From the NCBI RefSeq assembly GCF_003583935.1, contig NZ_QYRN01000002.1, positions 372,001-436,000 of the forward strand: a stretch of 64,000 bases of DNA, read 5' to 3'. The DNA comes from Aureimonas flava. GTDB lineage: Bacteria > Pseudomonadota > Alphaproteobacteria > Rhizobiales > Rhizobiaceae. Numbering within the stretch: position 1 is the stretch's first letter; each line of letters begins with the position of its first letter. Of the stretch, positions 57,924 to 64,000 are shown in pieces. The position numbers and the translations under genes were made by a program. The notes below the pieces were generated by a model, which saw only the letters and a list, made by a program, of their open reading frames with translations, searched no databases and was not told the origin of the DNA.

Positions 57924-58512
57924 GGTGAGCCACCGACCTCGACGTGCCGATTTCGCCTGTAGGTTATGTGACTAAGTGGAAAGGTTGCAGGACGGTGCAA
58001 GCCCCGAGACGGTCTGTCGCGGACGCGAAAAAGCCGCCGGGGGCTCCCGACGGCTCCGCGTCCATTCCAGGGAATGGCGATCCGGCCCAACACCTCGCCA
58101 GTACATCCGTGGTCGGACGAAAGGCCGGACTTTCGGCGGCGCATCGACCGAAACCGGGACGCGGCGCCTGAGGGACAGATGGGCGGGCGCCCGCCCCGTT
58201 TCAAGGGGGTCGGCGAGACCGCGGGCGCGCGATCCGCGGCGGATGCCGGCGATCCCTTGAGGGCGATCCCCGGTCGCGGACCTCGATCACGCTCCGGGTC
58301 CGCGGGTCCGCGACCACCCGCCGGCCATTCGCCACCGCATGACCGTAGGCGTCGTTTGTCAGGGATCGCGTGGTCACCGCCTGGGCGGCGGTTCGCCGAT
58401 CACCAGCCGGCGCCCGTGGACGGTCAGCGGAACGCTCCGCTGCGTCACGTGGGTGCGCACCGGGGCCGGCCGGCGACCACGGCGGCCGGCGCGGGGCGCC
58501 CGCACGGCCGCC
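57924..58512. other. Gap without a confident gene
   Basis: 589 bases between the leftward EAL gene and the leftward channel gene. The first ~150 bases after the EAL start are somewhat AT-richer and probably hold its promoter. On the minus strand two tiny frames overlap by GTGA: 58374-58460 (28 residues, GTG start, containing VTQRSVPLTVHGRRLVIGEP) and 58201-58377 (58 residues, with NDAYGHAVANGRRVVADP). Their composition is mildly protein-like but neither has a Shine-Dalgarno or a family I know, so they are not called. No strong repeat was seen. Confidence 0.35.
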
Positions 58513-59325
58513 TCACGCGTTGCCGTCGTCCGGGATCGCCAGGATGTGGCCGCAGGCCTTGCAGTGGACCGCGTCCGGCTCGTGGCGCTCCAGCGCGCAA
58601 GCCGGGCAGGGAAAGAACACCTTGTAGGGGCGGAACACCGTCTGCGCGAGGCGCACGAACAGCGAGATGCCGACGATCATCACCACCACGGAGGTCAGCT
58701 TGCCCCCGGGGCCCGGAAGGGTGACGTCGCCGAAGCCGGTCGTGGTCATGGTCGCCACGGTGAAGTACAGGGCGTCGATATAGCCCTCGATGCCCGAGCC
58801 CTCGCGTACGAAGGCGGTGTAGATGAAGCCCGTGGCCAGGAACAGGCAGGTCAGGAGGTTGATCATCGCCCGCCCCGCCTCCTCCCATTTCTGCCATCCC
58901 CGGCGGCGCAGCGAGCGCCACAGGACGTCCTTGCGCGACAGGGTCCACAGCCGGAGGATGCGCAGGAAGCCGAGGTTGAAGAACAGGCTCGGCAGGAGCA
59001 GCGTCATCAGGATCAGGGCGTCGACCCAGATCACCGGCCGCCGCGCCCAGACCTTCAGGTTCGGGGCCGCAAGGGCGCGCGCGCCGAAATCGAGCGCCAG
59101 CAAGGCCGCCAGCGAGTAGTCGAGCCACAGGAAGTAGCGCTTTTCCTGCAGCACCGGCGCCATCACGAAGAAGGCGATGATGACGAGGTCGACGATCGCC
59201 ACCCAGCCCTGGAAGCGCACCGCCGACGGATGGTCGGCGTGGTACAGGAAGTCGAGCCGTCGCCGGAAGAGCGCGAAGCGCCCCGGCGGAGGCACGGGCG
59301 GGGTGGGGGCGGGGGACGCGTCCAT
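58513..59325 (-). CDS. Voltage-gated-type potassium channel with C-terminal zinc ribbon
   Basis: 270 residues. Several TM helices (~42-60, ~68-88, ~100-118), an S4-like positive segment (FLRILRLWTLSRK, 120-132), a helix at ~155-172, the pore with selectivity filter TTTGFGD (194-200), and a last helix (~211-232) make a Kch/Ion_trans_2-type subunit. The C-terminal tail carries CPAC and CKAC (Cys 240, 243, 255, 258), a zinc ribbon, where other bacterial channels have RCK or cyclic-nucleotide domains. It would form a tetrameric potassium channel. It lies downstream of hslV (65-base gap) and may be co-transcribed with it. Confidence 0.87.
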   Translation of the reverse strand: MDASPAPTPPVPPPGRFALFRRRLDFLYHADHPSAVRFQGWVAIVDLVIIAFFVMAPVLQEKRYFLWLDYSLAALLALDFGARALAAPNLKVWARRPVIWVDALILMTLLLPSLFFNLGFLRILRLWTLSRKDVLWRSLRRRGWQKWEEAGRAMINLLTCLFLATGFIYTAFVREGSGIEGYIDALYFTVATMTTTGFGDVTLPGPGGKLTSVVVMIVGISLFVRLAQTVFRPYKVFFPCPACALERHEPDAVHCKACGHILAIPDDGNA

Positions 59326-59390
59326 CCGCCCTAAACTGGAACGCGCCCCGGCCCGCGCCAGGGCCGCGGGGCACCGCTCACCGCCACGCC

Positions 59391-59951
59391 TCAGTGCGCG
59401 TCGAGGCTTTCCAGAATGACGTTGTCGTTGGTGTAGATGCAGATCTCGGCCGCGATGCGCATCGCCCGGCGCGCGATCTCCTCGGCCGACAGGTCGGTCT
59501 CGGCGAGCGCGCGGGCCGCCGCCAGCGCGTAGTTGCCGCCCGAGCCGATCGCGATCACCCCGTTCTCCGGCTCCAGCACGTCGCCGTTGCCGGTCAGCGT
59601 CAGCGTCACCTTGGCGTCGGCGACGATCATCATCGCCTCCAGGCGGCGCAGGTAGCGGTCGGTGCGCCAGTCCTTGGCGAGTTCCACGCAGGCGCGCATG
59701 AGCTGGTCGGGATACTGCTCGAGCTTGGCCTCCAGCCGCTCCAGCAGCGTGAAGGCGTCGGCCGTCGCGCCCGCGAACCCCGCGATCACTCTGCCCTCCT
59801 TGCCGATGCGCCGAACCTTGCGCGCATTGCCCTTCATCACCGTGTTGCCCAGCGACACCTGCCCGTCGCCGGCCACCACCACCTTGCCGCCCTTGCGCAC
59901 CGTGACGATCGTCGTGCCGTACATCTTCGCCGGGTCGTGCTGGTCCATCAT
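59391..59951 (-). CDS. hslV: ATP-dependent protease peptidase subunit HslV
   Basis: 186 residues. The short propeptide ends at MYG and exposes the catalytic Thr ([20 protein letters not shown]), the N-terminal nucleophile of this proteasome-like hydrolase. [32 protein letters not shown] and [16 protein letters not shown] are HslV signatures. Twelve subunits form the chamber; HslU unfolds substrates. No hslU is visible; the gene downstream is a potassium channel instead. GAGGA lies ten bases before the ATG; a second Met follows immediately. It is divergent from hisB and driven from a promoter inside the large inverted repeat. Confidence 0.95.
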   Translation of the reverse strand: MMDQHDPAKMYGTTIVTVRKGGKVVVAGDGQVSLGNTVMKGNARKVRRIGKEGRVIAGFAGATADAFTLLERLEAKLEQYPDQLMRACVELAKDWRTDRYLRRLEAMMIVADAKVTLTLTGNGDVLEPENGVIAIGSGGNYALAAARALAETDLSAEEIARRAMRIAAEICIYTNDNVILESLDAH

Positions 59952-59979
59952 GCTCGTCGCGTCCTCGTTCGATCCGCGC

Positions 59980-60008
59980 CCCATATGGGAGCGCGGGGGC
60001 GACGCCAA
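59980..60008 (-). promoter_or_regulatory. hslV sigma70-type promoter
   Basis: On the minus strand, -35 TTGGCG (60008-60003), a 17-base spacer and -10 TATGGG (59985-59980), 28 bases before the hslV start codon. It is nearly identical in sequence and geometry to the hisB promoter at the other end of the same intergenic region, which strengthens both calls. TTGGCG is close to the alphaproteobacterial -35 consensus (TTGACG/TTGGC). Confidence 0.6.
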
Positions 60009-60260
60009 CAAGGGCGCGGATGGTAGGTGGGATGGCGGGGCTGCCGCCCCGGACCCCGCTCGGGAAGGAATTCCCGAACCCTTCTTCTCTTTCGAGGCCT
60101 TTCCGAGATGGGGAAGGGCCGCTGGCCCTTCCCCATCTCGGACGTCTCTGAACAGAGGAGGGGTCCAGGGGAAATCGTTTCCCCTGGCGGGGTCGGGGGC
60201 AGCGCCCCCGTCTTCCACCATCCGCGCCCTCGGTTGGCGTCGTCCCCGCGCTTCTGTATG
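59982..60260. repeat. Large inverted duplication with internal hairpins (hslV-hisB intergenic)
   Basis: The whole intergenic region is an imperfect palindrome centred at 60122. The outer arms match closely (AGGGCGCGGATGGT at 60011-60024 and its complement at 60217-60230, extending outward through both promoters to 59982 and 60260). At the centre is an 18-base perfect stem (60103-60120 / 60124-60141) with a three-base loop. Each half also has its own hairpin at the equivalent place but with different bases: 60061-60076 on the left and 60165-60187 on the right. This looks like two head-to-head copies of a repeat unit. The GC-rich palindromes resemble intergenic repeats common in alphaproteobacteria. 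Confidence 0.75.
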
Positions 60261-60262
60261 AA
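60234..60262 (+). promoter_or_regulatory. hisB operon sigma70-type promoter
   Basis: -35 TTGGCG (60234-60239), a 17-base spacer and -10 TATGAA (60257-60262), 28 bases before the hisB start codon. It mirrors the hslV promoter base for base over most of its length. It probably drives hisB, the DUF2628 gene, hisH and hisA. Confidence 0.65.
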
Positions 60263-60290
60263 GCGGCGATCGGGTGAAGGATGGACGGCG

Positions 60291-60899
60291 ATGGGCGAGA
60301 CGGCGGGACGGCGGGATGCCTCGGTGGATCGGGCGACCAAGGAGACGCAGATCCGCGTGCGCGTCGACCTCGACGGCCAGGGCCGGGCCGACGTCGCCAC
60401 GGGCGTCGGCTTCTTCGACCACATGCTGGACCACCTGGCGCGCCATTCGCTGATCGACATCCGCGTCGAGGCCAAGGGCGACACCCACATCGACGACCAC
60501 CACACGGTGGAGGACGTCGGCATCGCGCTCGGCCAGGCGATCCGGCGCGCGATGGGCGAGCGGCGCGGCATCCGGCGCTACGCCTCGCTGGACCTGGCGA
60601 TGGACGAGTGCCTGACGCGCGCCGCGGTGGACGTGTCGGGCCGTCCCTTCCTGGTGTTCCGCACGCGGTTCCCGACCGAGAAGATCGGCGCCTTCGACAC
60701 CCAGCTCGTGCGCGAGTTCTTCCAGGCCTTCGCCGTCAACGCCGGGCTGACGCTGCATATCGAGACGCTCTACGGCGACAATTCGCACCATATCGCCGAG
60801 ACCTGCTTCAAGGCGGTGGCGCGGGTGCTGGGCGAGGCGCTGTCGATCGACCCGCGCCAGGCCGACCTCGTGCCCTCCACCAAGGGGATGCTGGCTTGA
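60291..60899 (+). CDS. hisB: Imidazoleglycerol-phosphate dehydratase HisB
   Basis: 202 residues, the single-function dehydratase (no phosphatase domain). It converts imidazoleglycerol phosphate to imidazoleacetol phosphate in histidine synthesis. The metal-binding repeats are clear: [55 protein letters not shown] lies nine bases before the ATG. First gene of the his operon; its TGA overlaps the TTG start of the DUF2628 gene. Confidence 0.96.
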   Translation: MGETAGRRDASVDRATKETQIRVRVDLDGQGRADVATGVGFFDHMLDHLARHSLIDIRVEAKGDTHIDDHHTVEDVGIALGQAIRRAMGERRGIRRYASLDLAMDECLTRAAVDVSGRPFLVFRTRFPTEKIGAFDTQLVREFFQAFAVNAGLTLHIETLYGDNSHHIAETCFKAVARVLGEALSIDPRQADLVPSTKGMLA

Positions 60900-61351
60900 G
60901 GCGATACCGCATCTTCGAGCCGCCGGGCGTCTCGGGGCGCACGGAGGGGGCGCTGCTGCTGCGCGACGGGTTCCGGTTCTGGGCGCTGGTGCTGCCGAGC
61001 CTCTGGCTGCTTAGGCACGGCCTGTTCGGCTGGGCGCTCGCGACCTTCGCGGCGCAGGCGCTGGCGGGCGCGGCGGGCACGCCGCTCGGCGCGCTTCTGG
61101 GCCTCTCCATCGGCCTCCTGGCGGCGCTGGAGGGGCCGAGCCTTCGCGCGCGACGTCTCCGGCGGCGCGGCTGGCGCGAGGCGGACGCCGTCTGGGCGCG
61201 CGACCGGCGCGACGCCGAGCTCCTCTACTTCGCCGGCGCGGCGGCGGATGCGCCGGATGCGCCGTGGGCCGAGGCCGTCCGGCCGCCGGCCGGTCCCGCG
61301 CCCTCGCCGCTGCGGCCCGGCCCGTCCCTGTTCGACCTGCGGAGCGCCTGA
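60896..61351 (+). CDS. DUF2628 membrane protein
   Basis: 151 residues. The TTG at 60896 is chosen as start because AAGGGG lies eight bases upstream and the hisB stop overlaps it (TTGA). The sequence opens [20 protein letters not shown] and contains [20 protein letters not shown], the DUF2628 pattern, with two or three hydrophobic helices (~33-95), then an Arg-rich segment ([20 protein letters not shown]) and a Pro-rich tail. DUF2628 genes sit in this position in many Hyphomicrobiales his operons, but their function is unknown. Probably an inner-membrane protein. Confidence 0.8.
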   Translation: MRRYRIFEPPGVSGRTEGALLLRDGFRFWALVLPSLWLLRHGLFGWALATFAAQALAGAAGTPLGALLGLSIGLLAALEGPSLRARRLRRRGWREADAVWARDRRDAELLYFAGAAADAPDAPWAEAVRPPAGPAPSPLRPGPSLFDLRSA

Positions 61352-61355
61352 CACG

Positions 61356-62009
61356 ATGCCCACCGTCGCCATTATCGACTACGGCTCCGGCAACCTGCGC
61401 TCGGCCGCCAAGGCCTTCGAGCGCGCCGCGCGCGAGGCGGGCGATCCGAGCCGCATCCTGGTGACCGACGAGCCGGCGGCGATCCGCGCGGCCGACCGGC
61501 TGGTGCTGCCGGGCGTCGGCGCCTTCGCCGACTGCCGGCGCGGTCTCGACCAGGCGCCCGGCCTCCTCGAGGCGCTGCGCGAGGCGGTGGAACGGCAAAG
61601 CCGACCGTTCCTCGGCATCTGCGTCGGCATGCAGCTGATGGCCGAGCGCGGGCTGGAGAAGACCGTGACGCCGGGCCTCGGCTGGATCGGCGGCGACGTC
61701 GAGCCGATCGTGCCGAGCGACCCCGCGCTCAAGATCCCGCAGATGGGCTGGAACACGATTCACGTGAAACGCGCCCACCCGCTGCTCGAGGGCATCGCCA
61801 CCGGCGAGGCGGGCCTCCATGCCTATTTCGTCCATTCCTACCACCTCGTGCCGCGCCGGCCCGACGAGGTCCTGGCCACCGCCGACTACGGCGGCCCGGT
61901 CACCGCCGTGGTCGCCAGCGGCAACAAGGCCGGCACGCAGTTCCATCCCGAGAAGAGCCAGACGCTCGGCCTCGCCCTCATCGCCAACTTCCTGCGCTGG
62001 AAGCCCTGA
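61356..62009 (+). CDS. hisH: Imidazole glycerol phosphate synthase glutaminase subunit HisH
   Basis: 217 residues, class I glutamine amidotransferase. It releases ammonia from glutamine and passes it to HisF. The nucleophile Cys is in [15 protein letters not shown]; the His/Glu of the triad are in [29 protein letters not shown] and [11 protein letters not shown] are family signatures. The TGA overlaps the hisA ATG (TGATG). Confidence 0.96.
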   Translation: MPTVAIIDYGSGNLRSAAKAFERAAREAGDPSRILVTDEPAAIRAADRLVLPGVGAFADCRRGLDQAPGLLEALREAVERQSRPFLGICVGMQLMAERGLEKTVTPGLGWIGGDVEPIVPSDPALKIPQMGWNTIHVKRAHPLLEGIATGEAGLHAYFVHSYHLVPRRPDEVLATADYGGPVTAVVASGNKAGTQFHPEKSQTLGLALIANFLRWKP

Positions 62010-62743
62010 TGCCGATCCTGTTCCCCGCCATCGACCTCAAGGACGGCGTGTGCGTGCGCCTCAAGCTCGGGCTGATGGAGGAGGCGACCGTCTACAACGC
62101 CGACCCGGCGGCGCAGGCGCGCGCGTTCCACGCGCAGGGCTTCACCCATCTCCACGTCGTCGACCTCAACGGCGCCTTCGAGGGGCGCGCCGTCAACGGT
62201 GCGGCGGTGGAGGCGATCGTGGCGGCGGTCGGCGGGGCGATGCGGGTGCAGCTCGGGGGCGGCATCCGCACCCTGGCCGACGTCGAACGCTGGCTCGGCG
62301 CCGGCCTCCATCGCGTGATCCTCGGCACGGTGGCGGTGCGCGATCCGGCGCTGGTGCGCGAGGCGGCGCGGCGGTTTCCCGGCCGGGTCGCCGTGGGCAT
62401 CGACGCCAAGGGCGGCAAGGTGGCCGTGGAGGGCTGGGCGGAGTCCGCCGAGCTCGCGGCGGAAGACCTCGCCCGGCGCTTCGAGGACGCCGGCGTCTCG
62501 GCGATCATCTACACCGACATCGACCGCGACGGGATCCTCGCCGGCATCAACTGGGACGCGACGATCGCGCTGGCACGGGCCGTGCGCATTCCGGTGATCG
62601 CCTCCGGCGGCCTCGCCTCCATGGCCGACATCGAGCGCCTCGCCGCCCCCGATGCCGCCCTGCTCGAAGGCGCGATCTCCGGCCGCGCGCTCTACGACGG
62701 CCGGATCGATCCGGGCGAGGCGCTCGCCCGCCTGCGCGCCTGA
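62009..62743 (+). CDS. hisA: ProFAR isomerase HisA
   Basis: 244 residues, a (beta-alpha)8 barrel. It performs the Amadori rearrangement of ProFAR to PRFAR. The two catalytic Asp are in [15 protein letters not shown] and [17 protein letters not shown]; the phosphate-binding loops are [17 protein letters not shown] and [16 protein letters not shown]. Coupled to hisH by a TGATG junction. The next his gene is unusually separated by a Uma2 gene. Confidence 0.96.
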   Translation: MPILFPAIDLKDGVCVRLKLGLMEEATVYNADPAAQARAFHAQGFTHLHVVDLNGAFEGRAVNGAAVEAIVAAVGGAMRVQLGGGIRTLADVERWLGAGLHRVILGTVAVRDPALVREAARRFPGRVAVGIDAKGGKVAVEGWAESAELAAEDLARRFEDAGVSAIIYTDIDRDGILAGINWDATIALARAVRIPVIASGGLASMADIERLAAPDAALLEGAISGRALYDGRIDPGEALARLRA

Positions 62744-62804
62744 CGTTTCACGTGAGTCGGCCGCGCGTCTTTGCAGGCGCACGCGCCGGGACTAGATTGA
62801 TCCC

Positions 62805-63362
62805 ATGAACATCCAGGTCCCGACCATCCGAACCGCGGACGACTTCCTGCGGGCCTTCGAAGGGCTCGACGGCAAGCGGGAGTTCGTGCGCGGCAAGGTG
62901 GTGGACCTGATGATCAACGTCTCGCGCAACCATGCGAAGCTGACGACCGCGCTGACTGTGCTCCTGGCGAGCGGGCTCGACCCGGATCGCTACGAGGTCG
63001 GCGCGGCGGATTTCGGCGTGCGGACGCCCGACGGGGTGCGCTTTCCCGATGTCTACGTGGACGGGACGGGCGGCGACGGGCGCGATCTGGTGGCCCATGC
63101 TCCCGCCTTCGTCGCCGAGATCCTGTCCCCCTCCTCCATGGCCAGGGATTTCGGCGAGAAGGTGCGCGACTACACCGCCCTCCCCTCCCTCCTCCACTAC
63201 CTCGTCCTGTCGCAGGACGAGCCGCGCGTCTGGCTCTGGGCGCGGGGCGAGGACGGCGCCTTCGGCTCGCCGGAGATGATCGTGGGGCGCGAGGAAAGCG
63301 TGACGCTCCAGGGCTTCGGTCTCGCCCTTCCCCTTGCGGACCTTTATCGCGGCATCGCATAA
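62805..63362 (+). CDS. Uma2-family putative restriction endonuclease-like protein
   Basis: 185 residues, DUF820/Uma2 family with a PD-(D/E)xK-like nuclease fold. Seen: [20 protein letters not shown], the Asp in [11 protein letters not shown], and the Glu in [20 protein letters not shown] followed by [17 protein letters not shown]. Uma2 genes are multicopy in cyanobacteria and scattered in alphaproteobacteria; their biological function is unknown and nuclease activity is rarely shown. It stands between hisA and hisF, normally adjacent genes. The gap before it is 61 bases and after it 52. Composition is not strikingly different from its neighbours. Confidence 0.85.
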   Translation: MNIQVPTIRTADDFLRAFEGLDGKREFVRGKVVDLMINVSRNHAKLTTALTVLLASGLDPDRYEVGAADFGVRTPDGVRFPDVYVDGTGGDGRDLVAHAPAFVAEILSPSSMARDFGEKVRDYTALPSLLHYLVLSQDEPRVWLWARGEDGAFGSPEMIVGREESVTLQGFGLALPLADLYRGIA

Positions 63363-63414
63363 GCTCGGCGGGCCGGCCCTTGTCCGCCGGACGCGGAACG
63401 GAGACGGCATCGAA

Positions 63415-64000
63415 GTGACCCTCAAGGCGCGCATCATCCCCTGCCTCGACGTCAAGGACGGACGCGTGGTCAAGGGCGTCAACTTCGAGGGGCTGGTGGA
63501 CGCGGGCGACCCGGTGGCGGCGGCGCGCGCCTACGACGCGGCGGGCGCGGACGAACTCTGCTTCCTCGACATCACCGCCTCCTCCGACGACCGCGAGACG
63601 ATCTTCGACGTGGTGGCGCGCACCGCGGAAGCCTGCTTCATGCCCGTCACCGTGGGCGGCGGCGTGCGCGAGGTGGCCGACATCCGCCGGCTGCTGCTGG
63701 CCGGTGCCGACAAGGTCTCGATCAACACGGCCGCCGTGCGCCGGCCCGAGTTCGTTGCCGAGGCCGCCGACAAGTTCGGCAACCAGTGCATCGTGGTGGC
63801 GATCGACGCCAAGCGCGTGTCGGCGCCCGGCGAGGCGGGGCGCTGGGAGATCTTCACCCATGGCGGGCGCGAGGCGACGGGCCTCGACGCGGTGGCCTTC
63901 GCGCGGCGCGTGGTGGCGCTCGGCGCCGGCGAGATCCTCCTCACCTCCATGGACCGCGACGGCACCAAGGCCGGCTTCGACCTCGCGCTGACGCGCGCCG
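63415..64000 (+). CDS. hisF: Imidazole glycerol phosphate synthase cyclase subunit HisF (cut by window edge)
   Basis: 195 codons visible; the C-terminal part lies beyond the window. Starts at GTG 63415 (GGAG 11 bases upstream, rather distant). [20 protein letters not shown] carries the catalytic Asp11 equivalent, and [38 protein letters not shown] and [16 protein letters not shown] are HisF signatures. It joins ammonia from HisH to PRFAR. The Uma2 insertion upstream may give it separate expression from hisA. Confidence 0.95.
   Translation, partial: MTLKARIIPCLDVKDGRVVKGVNFEGLVDAGDPVAAARAYDAAGADELCFLDITASSDDRETIFDVVARTAEACFMPVTVGGGVREVADIRRLLLAGADKVSINTAAVRRPEFVAEAADKFGNQCIVVAIDAKRVSAPGEAGRWEIFTHGGREATGLDAVAFARRVVALGAGEILLTSMDRDGTKAGFDLALTRA

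Noticed and set aside
58201-58460. Two overlapping tiny minus-strand frames (28 and 58 codons)
   Set aside because: No ribosome site, no recognised family and short length; only the GTGA overlap is suggestive.

Overview
The window comes from a very GC-rich alphaproteobacterium, most likely a member of the Hyphomicrobiales (Rhizobiales). The evidence is the hslV / hisB - DUF2628 - hisH - hisA - hisF neighbourhood at the right edge, a single compact che operon without cheZ or cheD, a complete urtABCDE urea transporter, and a Hint_2 protein of the type exported by alphaproteobacterial type I systems. Genus cannot be fixed from sequence alone. Genes are tightly packed with many ATGA/TGATG overlaps. 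I see no rRNA, tRNA, CRISPR array or insertion sequence.

Region 1 (1-15607) is a surface-glycan and secreted-protein island. It holds a glycosyltransferase cut by the left edge, two proteins with a small 'GW' module often found beside glycosyltransferases, a protein with a ChW-like repeat, an acidic Asp/Gly/Thr-rich protein with degenerate RTX-like repeats, a 1117-residue TPR plus GT32-like protein, a Gly/Ala/Ser-rich protein ending in a Hint_2 domain, and two large overlapping GT2-type proteins. A reasonable inference is a system that makes and decorates low-complexity exported proteins or an associated polysaccharide. It is the least described part of the window.

Region 2 (15627-25242, minus strand) is one chemotaxis operon read STAS - cheY - cheA - cheW - mcp - cheW - cheR - cheB - soluble MCP-like protein.

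Region 3 (25640-38420) is catabolic: glutaryl-CoA dehydrogenase, a CaiB/BaiF CoA-transferase, an APH-type kinase and a class III PLP enzyme (together resembling hydroxylysine/lysine breakdown through glutaryl-CoA), a HisD-family dehydrogenase divergent from an XRE-cupin regulator, a four-gene polyamine-type ABC importer and a second class III aminotransferase.

Region 4 (38440-49102) is urea uptake. urtABCDE runs leftwards but is interrupted between urtD and urtE by a lower-GC insert encoding an 82-residue protein with three near-identical Cys repeats. Divergent from urtA is a sensor made of an NCS1 permease-like domain, a Cys cluster, a histidine kinase and a receiver, followed by a LuxR-type response regulator. 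A 16-base palindrome lies between the two transcription units.

Region 5 (49115-59325) is mixed: an SH3-like membrane protein, a small lipoprotein, a KaiC-like ATPase with a hybrid kinase, an SDR-fold protein lacking its catalytic Tyr/Lys, a mannitol-dehydrogenase-family enzyme, a GAF-EAL phosphodiesterase and a potassium channel with a zinc ribbon. Region 6 (59391-64000) holds hslV and the divergent his operon. They are separated by a roughly 280-base inverted duplication carrying a near-identical promoter at each end, and a Uma2 gene sits between hisA and hisF.
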